A DNA stretch of 64,000 bases from Luteolibacter pohnpeiensis (GTDB taxonomy: Bacteria > Verrucomicrobiota > Verrucomicrobiia > Verrucomicrobiales > Akkermansiaceae), in the NCBI RefSeq assembly GCF_016595435.1, contig NZ_JAENIJ010000007.1, positions 1 through 64,000 of the forward strand, read 5' to 3'. Each line of letters opens with the position of its first letter. The stretch's first letter is position 1. The notes beneath the pieces were generated by a model. That model did no database searches. It saw only the letters and a list, made by a program, of their open reading frames with translations, and was not told the DNA's origin. Of the stretch, positions 42,086 through 51,093 are shown in pieces. Made by a program: the position numbers and the translations under genes.

Positions 42086-43402
42086 ATGTCCGCCGACCTC
42101 CAGCATACACTCGCAGGCTCAGCCACTCTCGAAGGCACTTCCCTCCACACTGGAGCCAAAGTCACCCTGACCCTCAAGCCTGCCCCTGAAGGCCACGGAT
42201 TCAAGTTCCGCCGCATCGACCTGCCTGACCAACCGTTCATTTCCGCAGATGCGGACAAAGTCCAAACGGTGGAGCGCGCGACCACACTGGCGGAAGGTTC
42301 GGTGAAGGTTCACACGGTCGAGCACGTTCTTTCCGCCCTCACCGGCATGGGCATCGACAATGCGATCATTGAAATGGATGCGAACGAGCCGCCGATCGGC
42401 GATGGCTCCTCCCGTCCGTTTGTCGAGCTCATCAAGTCCGCCGGAATCGTCGCGCAAAAGGAATTGCGCAAAACCTGGGAAATTCGCGAGCCGATCCACA
42501 TGGAAACCGGTGATGGCACCTTGATCACCATCGTCCCGAGCAAAACCTTCCGCGTTTCGGTCACGAACGTCGGCCCCGAGGGTCGCTTTACCCAATATTT
42601 CTCCACCATCGTCACCCCGGAAACCTACGAAAAGGAAATCGCGGCAGCCCGGACCTTCGTTTACTACGAAGACGTCAAGCCGTTGCTTGAGAAGGGCCTG
42701 ATCAAAGGCGGATCGATCGAAAGCGCAGTCGTCATCCGCGGTGGCGAAGTCCTTTCCAAAGAGCCAATGCGGTTCACCAATGAGTTCGCACGCCACAAGG
42801 CCCTGGATCTCATCGGCGATCTGATGCTTTCAGGAAAACGCTTCCTCGGTCACGTGATCGCAATCAAACCCGGTCACGGCCCGAACACCAAAATGGCAGC
42901 CCAGCTCAAATCCGAATACAACCGGATGCGCGCCATGGTTCCTGCCCCGATGGCCATCCCGAAAGGCGAAAGCGTTCTCAACATCAACGATGTTCTCAAG
43001 ATCCTGCCTCACCGTTATCCGTTCCTCATGGTCGACCGCATCGTCGGCATCGAGGGCGATACCAAGTGCATCTGCATCAAGAACGTCACCATCAACGAGC
43101 CTTACTTCATCGGCCACTTCCCGGGCCATCCGATCATGCCGGGAGTGTTGCAGCTGGAGGCCATGGCTCAGGTTTCCTCGATCCTGATGCTGCGCATCCC
43201 AGAAAACGCCGGCAAGATCGGCTACTTCATGAGCGCGGATAAAGTGAAATGGCGCCGCCCGGTCCTCCCTGGCGACACCCTCTTCATCGAGGCTGAAACC
43301 CTGAAAATCCGTGGCTCCATCGGCCAAACCCGTTGCCGCTGCCTCGTAAACGGCGAAATCGTTTCCGAAGCCGAACTGAAATTCGCCCTGCTGGATCACT
43401 AA
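42086..43402 (+). CDS. lpxC: LpxC-FabZ fusion (UDP-acyl-GlcNAc deacetylase / 3-hydroxyacyl-ACP dehydratase)
   Basis: 438 residues from ATG 42086. LpxC part (1 to about 290): TLAGSATLEGTSLHTGAKV, TVEHVLSALTGMGIDNAII (zinc His), and FARHKALDLIGDLML with the zinc His and Asp. FabZ part (from about 293): ILPHRYPFLMVDRIVGIEG and HFPGHPIMPGVLQLEAMAQ, with the catalytic His in HFPGHP and the Glu in LEAMAQ. The fusion combines lipid A deacetylation with fatty-acid dehydration and is known from Bacteroidetes and relatives. It is followed 45 bases later by thrS. Confidence 0.95.
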   Translation: MSADLQHTLAGSATLEGTSLHTGAKVTLTLKPAPEGHGFKFRRIDLPDQPFISADADKVQTVERATTLAEGSVKVHTVEHVLSALTGMGIDNAIIEMDANEPPIGDGSSRPFVELIKSAGIVAQKELRKTWEIREPIHMETGDGTLITIVPSKTFRVSVTNVGPEGRFTQYFSTIVTPETYEKEIAAARTFVYYEDVKPLLEKGLIKGGSIESAVVIRGGEVLSKEPMRFTNEFARHKALDLIGDLMLSGKRFLGHVIAIKPGHGPNTKMAAQLKSEYNRMRAMVPAPMAIPKGESVLNINDVLKILPHRYPFLMVDRIVGIEGDTKCICIKNVTINEPYFIGHFPGHPIMPGVLQLEAMAQVSSILMLRIPENAGKIGYFMSADKVKWRRPVLPGDTLFIEAETLKIRGSIGQTRCRCLVNGEIVSEAELKFALLDH

Positions 43403-43447
43403 TTCGCATCCAGCGCTTCCCCGCTTCCAACCCATCCCATTTTTCTC

Positions 43448-45322
43448 ATGTCCGAACGCAAAACTCTCGACGAACGCCAACAAATGACTGACCTGGAGCG
43501 GCTCCGCCACTCCACCGCTCACGTCATGGCGACCGCGATCCTCCGCCTGTGGCCGGATGCGCAATTTGCTTACGGCCCGCCGCTCGAAAACGGCTTTTAC
43601 TACGATTTCGACATGAAGCACCGGATCACCCCGGATGACTTCGAGAAAATCGAAGCGGAAATGCGCAAGGTGGCGAAGGAAAACCAACGCTTTGAACGCA
43701 AAGTCATCAGCCGCGAAGAAGCGAAGGCTCTGGCCGAAAGCGGTCGGCTTGGCGGCTTGTCCGAGCGCCCCGGAAATCCCAGCAAATTCAAGCTGGATCT
43801 GATCGATAAAATCCCGGAAGGCGAAGAAATCTCCTGCTTCCAAAATGGCGATTTTATCGACCTTTGCGCGGGCCCGCACGTCGGCTCCACTGCGAAAACC
43901 AAACACTCCAAATTGATGAGCGTTTCGTCGTCATTCTACATGGGCGATGAGTCCAAAGGACAACTCCAGCGTCTCTACGGCACGGCATTCCCGACCAAGG
44001 AAGAGCTGGACCAACACCTGGTCCGCCTGGAGGAAGCGAAAAAGCGTGATCACCGCCGCCTCGGCCGCGAGCTTCATCTTTTCCACATCGACGAAGCTGT
44101 CGGTCAGGGACTGATTTTGTGGAAGCCGAAAGGTGCCTTGGTTCGCCGCGCCCTGCAGGATTTCATCACGCAGGAACTCGACAAGCAGGGCTATTCCCAA
44201 GTGTTCACCCCACACATCGGCAAGCTCGATCTTTACCGCACCAGCGGCCACTTCCCGTATTACCAGGAAAGCCAGTATCCGCCGATTCCTGAGCGCGATA
44301 TTTTGGAAAAACTGGCCGATGAGGACACCAGCTGCGCAACGCTGGTGAACGGACTGAACGAGGGCACCTACGAGGGCTACATGCTCAAGCCGATGAACTG
44401 CCCGCATCACATCAAGATCTTCGCCAGCGAGCATCGCTCCTATCGGGATCTTCCGGTGCGCCTCGCCGAATTCGGCACGGTTTACCGCTGGGAACAATCC
44501 GGCGAACTTGGCGGCATGACCCGCGTCCGCGGTTTCACCCAGGATGATGCCCACTTGTTCTGCACCCCGGACCAGGTTGCCAAGGAACTGATCGGCTGCC
44601 TTAGCCTCGTGAAAACCGTGCTGACGACTCTCGGCATGCATGACTACCGGGTACGGGTCGGTCTGCGCGATCCGGACGACAGCAAATTCACCGGCGATCC
44701 CGAAAAATGGGATCAAGCGGAGGCCGCCTGCCGCGCCGCTGCGGCAACCCTGGATGTGCCATTCACCGAAGAAGCCGGCGAAGCTGCGTTCTACGGTCCG
44801 AAAATCGATTTCGTGGTCAAGGATGTGATCGGTCGCGATTGGCAACTCGGCACGGTCCAGGTCGATTACGTGCTCCCTGAGCGATTCAATCTCAGCTACA
44901 TCGGAACCGACAACGCACAGCATCGCCCGGTGATGATCCACCGCGCTCCATTCGGATCGCTGGAACGCTTCACCGGTCTGTTGATCGAGCATTTCGAAGG
45001 AAAATTCCCGACCTGGCTGGCTCCGGAACAGGTCCGCGTGTTGCCAATTTCCGATAAGACTCTCGAAGCAGCGGAGGAAATCGTCGCCAAACTCGCCAAT
45101 GCTGGCGTGCGCGTCGCAATCGACCGCTCCCCGGACAAGATCGGCGCCAAGATCCGCAACACCCGGCTTGAGCGCGTGCCTTACATGCTGGTGCTGGGCG
45201 CCCGCGAAGTCGAGGAAGGCACGGTTTCCGTGCGCCATCGGGATCGCGAGGAACTCGCCACCATGAGCGTGGACCAGTTCATCACCGAAATCACCGAGGA
45301 GATCAAAAACCGCTGCTTGTGA
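43448..45322 (+). CDS. thrS: Threonyl-tRNA synthetase without TGS domain
   Basis: 624 residues from ATG 43448. It starts directly in the N2 editing domain (LRHSTAHVMATAIL, matching residue ~65 of the E. coli enzyme), so the N-terminal TGS domain is absent. Editing-domain FIDLCAGPHV is present; class II catalytic motifs: LKPMNCPHHIKIFASEHRSY (zinc Cys, positions only) and FTQDDAHLFCTPDQV (motif 2 region). An insertion of about 30 residues (PPIPERDILEKLADEDTSCA) precedes the KPMNCP motif. The anticodon-binding domain ends the protein. Its stop overlaps the next gene's GTG. Confidence 0.95.
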   Translation: MSERKTLDERQQMTDLERLRHSTAHVMATAILRLWPDAQFAYGPPLENGFYYDFDMKHRITPDDFEKIEAEMRKVAKENQRFERKVISREEAKALAESGRLGGLSERPGNPSKFKLDLIDKIPEGEEISCFQNGDFIDLCAGPHVGSTAKTKHSKLMSVSSSFYMGDESKGQLQRLYGTAFPTKEELDQHLVRLEEAKKRDHRRLGRELHLFHIDEAVGQGLILWKPKGALVRRALQDFITQELDKQGYSQVFTPHIGKLDLYRTSGHFPYYQESQYPPIPERDILEKLADEDTSCATLVNGLNEGTYEGYMLKPMNCPHHIKIFASEHRSYRDLPVRLAEFGTVYRWEQSGELGGMTRVRGFTQDDAHLFCTPDQVAKELIGCLSLVKTVLTTLGMHDYRVRVGLRDPDDSKFTGDPEKWDQAEAACRAAAATLDVPFTEEAGEAAFYGPKIDFVVKDVIGRDWQLGTVQVDYVLPERFNLSYIGTDNAQHRPVMIHRAPFGSLERFTGLLIEHFEGKFPTWLAPEQVRVLPISDKTLEAAEEIVAKLANAGVRVAIDRSPDKIGAKIRNTRLERVPYMLVLGAREVEEGTVSVRHRDREELATMSVDQFITEITEEIKNRCL

Positions 45323-46167
45323 GCTCGGTCTCGATTTCCAATCCAACTCTTGATTCCCCATCGTCCCCTCCTCAACCTGCCGCCGTGATGCGATTTGCGG
45401 TGCTGGGCAGTGGTAGTGGCGGCAATGCCGCGATCATCGAATGTGGTGATCTGCGGCTAATGGTGGACGCCGGGCTCAGCGCGAAGCAGTTGAGCACCAG
45501 AATCCGGCTGCTTGGCCTCGAACCGAGCCAGCTGGACGGCATTTTACTAACTCACGAGCACGGCGATCACGTGCGCGGACTGAGGGTTTTCCTAAAGCAA
45601 TTCCAGGTCCCGGTTTACGCAACCCCTGCGACAGCCCGGGTGGTCAAGGAAACCGGGATTGCAGGAGGAACCTGGAAATTGTTCGAAGCCGGAAACCCAT
45701 TTGCCATCGGCGACGCGGTCATTGAGTCCTTCGCCATCCAGCACGATGCAGTCGATCCAGTCGGCTTCGTCATCGGCCACCGCGAACGACGCCTTGGTTT
45801 GCTTTCGGATGCCGGGTTCGTCACGCGCAGCATGTCCGCTCAGCTGAAGGGATTGAACTCCCTGTTTGTCGAAGCCAATTACGACGACGATTTACTTGAG
45901 GCCGATACCAAACGCCCCTGGTCCATCAAACAACGCATCAGCTCCCGCCATGGGCATCTCTCCAATGCTCAGGTCCGCGATCTGATTCAGGAAATCGCGC
46001 ACCCGGGACTCGTCCGTGTGGTGTTGGGGCATCTTAGCTCGGACTGCAATTCCCCTGAAGTGGTTCTGCGTCACCTGCGGGAGTGCCTGGACGGGCTTGG
46101 GCACGGGCTAACTCAACTCCACTGCGCCCGCCAGGATGAGCCTTCGCAGTGGTTCGGAATTGATTGA
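45319..46167 (+). CDS. Metallo-beta-lactamase-fold hydrolase (YycJ/WalJ-like)
   Basis: 282 residues if read from GTG 45319, which overlaps the thrS stop; ATG 45388 (MRFAVLGSGSGGNAA) is the alternative, and family members start at that point. Motifs: SGSGGNAAII near residue 30, HEHGDHVRGL (about 79-88, HxHxDH zinc site), FVIGHRERRLGLLSDAG, FVEANYDDDLL (about 179-189), and VVLGHLSSDCNSPE near 236-249. YycJ-type enzymes are double-strand-specific exonucleases or cell-division-linked regulators. Confidence 0.85.
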   Translation: MSSVSISNPTLDSPSSPPQPAAVMRFAVLGSGSGGNAAIIECGDLRLMVDAGLSAKQLSTRIRLLGLEPSQLDGILLTHEHGDHVRGLRVFLKQFQVPVYATPATARVVKETGIAGGTWKLFEAGNPFAIGDAVIESFAIQHDAVDPVGFVIGHRERRLGLLSDAGFVTRSMSAQLKGLNSLFVEANYDDDLLEADTKRPWSIKQRISSRHGHLSNAQVRDLIQEIAHPGLVRVVLGHLSSDCNSPEVVLRHLRECLDGLGHGLTQLHCARQDEPSQWFGID

Positions 46168-46174
46168 TGGTTCC

Positions 46175-46915
46175 TCACTCTTTGAACACCGGGAATCCAG
46201 CTGAAGGATCGAGTTCGGTAGGAGGATTGATCAGAAACTCGCTATATTTCCCGACTTTATAAGGTCCGTAGACGATCGGAATGACAGTGAGAAGCAAAGC
46301 TGGCTCATCATTCTCAACGACTTTCGCGACGTGGATCACGGCAGCGCAGTTGGGAATTTTTTGAATTTCCATCAAGTCCCCGGGCTTGAGCGTGTTCACC
46401 GCATTCGCGTCGTCCGTGGGAAATAGATACTCAATCCACACAGGATAAGGGGCAGGCGCGGTAAAATCATCCGGCTTGACCATGGCCTGCGCTTGCACGG
46501 CGATGCCCTTATTCAGGAAATCCGACTTCGATAAAACTTTCAGCCGATTGATTCGGTAATTCCCCTCGATATAGGTGAGCATCAGCGGCCGCTCGAAATT
46601 GGTGATGTAATTCCGGAGCAACAGGGAGTTCATCCGCCCCAACTGATCATTCTCGACACCAAAATACTTTCGATACAGCTCCTTGGGAGGCAGTGCGGGA
46701 GCCGCCGGTGCTTTCAAGGAATTGTAATTTTCCAGTTCAGGAAGGCGGCCCAGCCTCTTCAGGATTTTATAGTTCGTCGGCCGTTCTGGATTTTTGAAAA
46801 CCGTAAGGCATGCTTCCCAGGAGATCACGGCAAAGCACAAAGCGAGCGCGTTCGCAAGCAACCACCAGAAGTATGGCGGACGTTTCGGTGCGGGTTCCTC
46901 GACTGGGCGTGGCAC
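46175..46915 (-). CDS. Hypothetical membrane-anchored protein
   Basis: 246 residues. One N-terminal transmembrane helix (YFWWLLANALALCFAVISW, about 15-33), then a soluble domain ending in PIVYGPYKVGKYSEFLINPPTELD. It contains LKPGDLMEIQKIPNCAAVIHVAKVVENDEP, suggestive of a beta-barrel or OB-like segment. No family recognised; this is likely a clade-specific verrucomicrobial protein. Nineteen bases separate it from the Fe-S carrier gene, so they may be co-transcribed. Confidence 0.65.
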   Translation of the reverse strand: MPRPVEEPAPKRPPYFWWLLANALALCFAVISWEACLTVFKNPERPTNYKILKRLGRLPELENYNSLKAPAAPALPPKELYRKYFGVENDQLGRMNSLLLRNYITNFERPLMLTYIEGNYRINRLKVLSKSDFLNKGIAVQAQAMVKPDDFTAPAPYPVWIEYLFPTDDANAVNTLKPGDLMEIQKIPNCAAVIHVAKVVENDEPALLLTVIPIVYGPYKVGKYSEFLINPPTELDPSAGFPVFKE

Positions 46916-46934
46916 TTAGTTCGGAAAATGAGGT

Positions 46935-47315
46935 TCAGGGAGTTCCGCAGGCTTCACCATCCGGGACAGCGTGAGCGCCTGGTGGTTCATTCGCCACCTC
47001 GAAGGAAGTTCCGCATCCACAAGAACGGGCAGCTTGAGGGTTGTTAATTTTGAAACCCGCATCGGTGAGATCATCGGAAAAATCGATTTCGCAGCCTTCC
47101 AACTTTGAAATGCTATCTGCCGCTACGATTACGCGAGCCGCTCCCTCTTCCACCACCACATCACCGTTTTCAGGATCAGCAACTTGCATCTCATACTGCC
47201 AACCAGCGCAGCCTCCTCGGCGGACGGCAAGACGGAGACCGGATTGCGGAGATTTTGCACGCGCTTGCAGCATCGTGCCCAACTCGGCGGCGGCTTTGGG
47301 TGTGAGTGTAATCAT
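46935..47315 (-). CDS. A-type iron-sulfur carrier (ErpA/IscA family)
   Basis: 126 residues from ATG 47315 (GTG 47324 is an upstream alternative). Conserved cysteines: RRGGCAGWQYEM (about 34-45, first Cys) and ARSCGCGTSFEV (about 96-107, CxC pair), the usual A-type carrier arrangement, with DFSDDLTDAGFKINNP just before it. Receives and passes on Fe-S clusters. The C-terminal extension (PPGAHAVPDGEACGTP) is a little longer than usual. Confidence 0.9.
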   Translation of the reverse strand: MITLTPKAAAELGTMLQARAKSPQSGLRLAVRRGGCAGWQYEMQVADPENGDVVVEEGAARVIVAADSISKLEGCEIDFSDDLTDAGFKINNPQAARSCGCGTSFEVANEPPGAHAVPDGEACGTP

Positions 47316-47579
47316 GACCGCCACTACTTTGGCGCGGACCGGGCGGATTTGAAATCGAAATTCTCGGAATCTTTTGGAGAATTGAATTTCTGACCATCCT
47401 CAGCGTCCGGGATTGAATGCGGAATTAGAGCGCGAGGAGCGCGCATCGAATTTTCGGTTCTCCACCGCAGATAACTCTCTTACCATTTCTTCACAATTTC
47501 ACGATTGCATGCTTTCGAATAAAGCCCCATAAACATCGACAGACTGTTTCCGCTCCCCCGAAAACATCAAAAAACTAAA

Positions 47580-49226
47580 ATGAAATCCGCGATTTTCGCT
47601 AGATCCTATCTGGCGTCCATTGTCTCATTGGTTTTGGTGGGGAACGCCTCAGCGCTCGATGAGACCCCCTCCACCACCGAAGGGCCTTACTACACCATGA
47701 GTTCGCAAAACACCGTGCTGAACTCGAGCAGCTCGAATTACGCGCCGCACCTGCAAACCACCGAGGGAACGGATAATGATCTGATCCACATCTATTCCAC
47801 CAGCTCGCAAGCCACCGGGACGGTCACCAAGCTCTCTGGCACTTTGGTGAATACATCAGGCACAGCGATCTCCGGCGCTCTGATTGAGCTTTGGGAGGCT
47901 GACAATGGAGGGATATATTGGTATTCATCCTCTTCCAGCAGCACCAATAACTATGCAAATCGGGATAAAAATTTCCAAGGTTATGGCACCTGCACCACCG
48001 ATTCTTCAGGTGCTTGGTCTTTCCTAACCATCAAACCCGGACTTTATACCGGCCGAATCCGGCATTTTCACCTCAAGGTCCGGGTGAACGGAACCGAGTA
48101 TGTGACTTCGCAGTTGATGCCGTCAGACGAGGTAACGGCCACTCCCAGTGACAACGTGGTATCTAGTTTAAAATCAACTTATGGATCATCAGGACTCGCC
48201 CGCTGCGTTTACACTCCTACCAGCGGGACGATCACCTGGGACAACGAAACCTACACAGGGCAACTGGTTGAAGACCGCCAGCTCGTCATCAACTATACCC
48301 CTTCGACTACCGCACCTACGATTACCACTGAACCCACATCGGTAACCGTGACAGAGGGCGAAAGCGCCACTTTTTCCGTCGTCGCCACTGGAACTTCTCC
48401 ACTCACCTATCAGTGGTATGAAGTCGACAGTGGAGCCATCACCGATGCAACGAGCGACACCTACACGATTTCCAGCACCACCACTGCTGACGCTGGGAGC
48501 TACTATTGCATCGTGTCCAACACTGCCGGATCTGATACCAGCGAAACGGTCACGCTAACAGTCAATGCAGCCAGCACTGCTCCGACCATTACTGATGATC
48601 CGGATTCGGCAACGGTCGACATCGGGGATTCAGTTGATTTTACCGTGGTTGCAGATGGCACATCTCCGTTAACCTATCAGTGGTACAAAGGTGAATCCAC
48701 CATCTCAGGTGCCAACAGTGAAACTTACAGCATTGATTCAGTTGCCCTGGCGGATGCGGGAAGCTACTACGTTATTGTTTCCAATTCGGCGGGAACAGAC
48801 ACGAGTGACAGCGCCTTATTGAGTGTCAACCAGCCATTCACAACCTTTCTTAATTACTACGAAATTAGTAGTGAATCCGCAACGGACGATCACGATAGTG
48901 ATGGCATCCCCAATATTTTGGAGTTTCTGCTTGGCGGAGACCCAACCACTCCTGACTCAAGCATCCAACCCGCCAGTGAATTCCAAACGGTAGATGGCTC
49001 CAACGTTCTGGTCTATTCATTCTACGTGGTTAGCGAAACGGGAAGCACCAGCTGGAATATCGAATACTCCACGGAATTGACCGAGTGGACCACGGCTACC
49101 GACGGCACCAACGGCGTGAGCATCGTCACCGAGGAAACTGAAACAGAAGGATTGAATCACGTAACCGTGACCATCCCTGCCACAGACACCCGCTTCTTCG
49201 CCCGCCTGCGTGTGACAACGCCTTGA
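47580..49226 (+). CDS. Secreted intradiol-dioxygenase-like protein with Ig domains
   Basis: 548 residues from ATG 47580. Signal peptide 1-25. An intradiol ring-cleavage dioxygenase-like domain spans about 28-240: GTLVNTSGTAISGALIELWEAD (about 85-106), GYGTCTTDSSGAWSFLTIKPG, and the ligand region YTGRIRHFHLKV with the His-x-His and a Tyr. Two Ig-like repeats follow (each with SPLTYQWY and DAGSYY, about 250-420), then DHDSDGIPNILEFLLGGDP, a calcium-binding thrombospondin-3-like loop, and a beta-rich tail. Probably cell-surface aromatic or lignin-related chemistry; substrate unproven. Confidence 0.8.
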   Translation: MKSAIFARSYLASIVSLVLVGNASALDETPSTTEGPYYTMSSQNTVLNSSSSNYAPHLQTTEGTDNDLIHIYSTSSQATGTVTKLSGTLVNTSGTAISGALIELWEADNGGIYWYSSSSSSTNNYANRDKNFQGYGTCTTDSSGAWSFLTIKPGLYTGRIRHFHLKVRVNGTEYVTSQLMPSDEVTATPSDNVVSSLKSTYGSSGLARCVYTPTSGTITWDNETYTGQLVEDRQLVINYTPSTTAPTITTEPTSVTVTEGESATFSVVATGTSPLTYQWYEVDSGAITDATSDTYTISSTTTADAGSYYCIVSNTAGSDTSETVTLTVNAASTAPTITDDPDSATVDIGDSVDFTVVADGTSPLTYQWYKGESTISGANSETYSIDSVALADAGSYYVIVSNSAGTDTSDSALLSVNQPFTTFLNYYEISSESATDDHDSDGIPNILEFLLGGDPTTPDSSIQPASEFQTVDGSNVLVYSFYVVSETGSTSWNIEYSTELTEWTTATDGTNGVSIVTEETETEGLNHVTVTIPATDTRFFARLRVTTP

Positions 49227-49238
49227 TGTCGTTGTCAC
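49212..49238. terminator. Hairpin at the 3' end of the intradiol gene
   Basis: GTGACAACG (49212-49220) pairs perfectly with CGTTGTCAC (49230-49238) across the stop codon at 49224-49226. No T run follows, so termination is only inferred. Confidence 0.45.
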
Positions 49239-49252
49239 CGACGGATCTCGAT

Positions 49253-49296
49253 TTGGCGGAAATTGTGTAAGCTGCACGTTTCTCAATTTCCGCCAA
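49253..49296. promoter_or_regulatory. 13-bp inverted repeat upstream of the SPFH operon
   Basis: TTGGCGGAAATTG (49253-49265) and CAATTTCCGCCAA (49284-49296) are perfectly complementary with an 18-base spacer, 28 bases before the first gene of the SPFH operon. It may be an operator, or a terminator arm combined with the hairpin at 49212-49238. Confidence 0.5.
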
Positions 49297-49324
49297 GCTC
49301 GTCTTCTGAGTAGAATCACCGTTC

Positions 49325-51082
49325 ATGGAATCATCTTCTCCACCCCGAGCGTTGCTCAGCTGTTATGCCATCGCATTCACTGCCTGCGCCATTGGCGGGG
49401 AGTATCTAGCACAATCCGCCGGGCTGGCCTTTTTCCGCACCCTGGCGATGCTGTTGGGCTGGATCAGTTTGGTTGCGATATCCAGTTTGATTCCCCCATT
49501 ACGCTTTCGTTTACGACCTCTACTTCTTGCATTGGGGACCATCGCGGTGGTGGCAGTTCCTGGACGATTCTATTTCCCCAGATGGGGCATTATCGCTGGA
49601 GTATCGGACGAACGACTGAAACTCATCGCCGTCGTTCTGGCGGTGATCACCTTCATATTGCACTTTCTGGCAACTTACGGTTCACATAGTAGAAAAGAAT
49701 CCCCGCATATCGCCCTCGATACTCTGGTTCCACTCGCCCGATTGGCAGCGGCTGCCCTAGCGGTGGCGATCGTAGTAATCGTCGCTCTGTTGTTTTTTCA
49801 AAAGCTCTGGATCCGCCAGGCTGAAATCCTTTTTGGCGCACTAACTTTCATCCTGATCACGGAAGAAATTGTTCGAGCGATTGCCCGCCTGTATCTCCCG
49901 AAACGCTTGCGGCGGGCAGCTATATTTGGTCATGGTTTAGTCTTACCCTCATTGTTTGGTCAAGCGGGACCGCTAGCATCCCTTTCCGCAAGTATGGAAA
50001 GCGCATTCGGCGTAAAGTTGGGCGACACCTGGCTTATCCATTTGGCGAAGAAGCTGGCGGCTCCTCTTATCCTACTAACCATTCTCGGATTGTGGGCAGG
50101 CACCGGCGTTACCCGCATTGCCGTCGATAGCCAGGGAGTGCTATCTACCAACGGATTCTTCCAGCCACTGCCTCTAAAACCCGGTCTCCATTTCCATGCT
50201 CCTTGGCCGTGGGGCCAAGTTACACCTGTTGTCACCGGTAAAATCGAAGAGATTTCGCTCGGCTTCGAACGTGATCTCTCCGGCCCCATTCTGTGGGCAG
50301 AAAAGCATTTCGAGGGAGAACAAAATCTACTCGTCGGAGGTGGCGAGGAACTTCTTACGGTCAACGTCCCGGTTCACTATCGCATCCGCGATGCCGTGTC
50401 CTATTTGACGACAGGCGGCGATCCACGCACCGCTCTTACAACACTTGGATACCACGAACTCCTCCGCCTGACTCCTGCTTATTCCGCTTTCGATTTGATG
50501 ACTTCCCGACGTGAGGAAGTTGCTTCCTTACTCAAGGCGAGACTGCAAACCGAGGTGGATCGCCTGGGGTTGGGAATAGAAATTGTCTTTGTGGGGTTCA
50601 AAGATGTTCATCCCCCGGTTGAAGTTGCCCCCGCTTACCAGGACGTGGTCAGCGCGGAGGAACAGCGGCTATCACTGATCGACCAAGCGCATACGGCCTC
50701 GGTCACCAACCTTTCCGAGGCTCACATCAGCGCTCTCCAAGCGACGATTACCTCGCAAGCATTGGCCGAGGAACGGGTTGCGCGGGCCGAGGGTGAGTCT
50801 TCCAGATTTCTTGCCCCCGCGGCAGTCTGGCAAGAACAGCCGGAAGTTTACGCCACCCGGCTCCGATTGGAGGCTATTGAAAATGCATTAAGTGGTATCC
50901 ACCAGCTCTATCTACTCCCAGCTGGGGTTCATCAACACAGCACCTTCCTTTTTGGAAATACCAGTGCCCTAGCGCCTACGACCACAGGGAGAAATTCCAA
51001 CATTCCGGCTCCTGTAATCCGTCCAGCGAATCCGGTGATTAAGCGAACCGTTACTTCTAAACGAGCAGCAGCGAAACCCTAA
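49325..51082 (+). CDS. HflK-like SPFH protein with polytopic N-terminal domain
   Basis: 585 residues from ATG 49325. Residues 1-260 contain about seven hydrophobic segments (e.g. LAMLLGWISLVAISSLI, LIAVVLAVITFILHFLA, AAAALAVAIVVIVALLFF), unlike normal HflK, which has one. From about 262 an SPFH/band-7 domain starts: DSQGVLSTNGFFQPLPLKPGLHFHAPWPWG, then VHYRIRDAVSYL and a helical coiled-coil tail with AEERVARAEGESSRF. First gene of a four-gene unit, 11 bases before the next. SPFH proteins form large membrane cages; the client here is presumably the linked P-type ATPase. Confidence 0.85.
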   Translation: MESSSPPRALLSCYAIAFTACAIGGEYLAQSAGLAFFRTLAMLLGWISLVAISSLIPPLRFRLRPLLLALGTIAVVAVPGRFYFPRWGIIAGVSDERLKLIAVVLAVITFILHFLATYGSHSRKESPHIALDTLVPLARLAAAALAVAIVVIVALLFFQKLWIRQAEILFGALTFILITEEIVRAIARLYLPKRLRRAAIFGHGLVLPSLFGQAGPLASLSASMESAFGVKLGDTWLIHLAKKLAAPLILLTILGLWAGTGVTRIAVDSQGVLSTNGFFQPLPLKPGLHFHAPWPWGQVTPVVTGKIEEISLGFERDLSGPILWAEKHFEGEQNLLVGGGEELLTVNVPVHYRIRDAVSYLTTGGDPRTALTTLGYHELLRLTPAYSAFDLMTSRREEVASLLKARLQTEVDRLGLGIEIVFVGFKDVHPPVEVAPAYQDVVSAEEQRLSLIDQAHTASVTNLSEAHISALQATITSQALAEERVARAEGESSRFLAPAAVWQEQPEVYATRLRLEAIENALSGIHQLYLLPAGVHQHSTFLFGNTSALAPTTTGRNSNIPAPVIRPANPVIKRTVTSKRAAAKP

Positions 51083-51093
51083 CTTTATTTTCC

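Noticed and set aside
42830-43906. Minus-strand frame of 358 codons
   Set aside because: Antisense shadow of lpxC-fabZ and thrS.
43931-45361. Long minus-strand frame of 476 codons
   Set aside because: It is the antisense shadow of thrS in GC-rich coding DNA.
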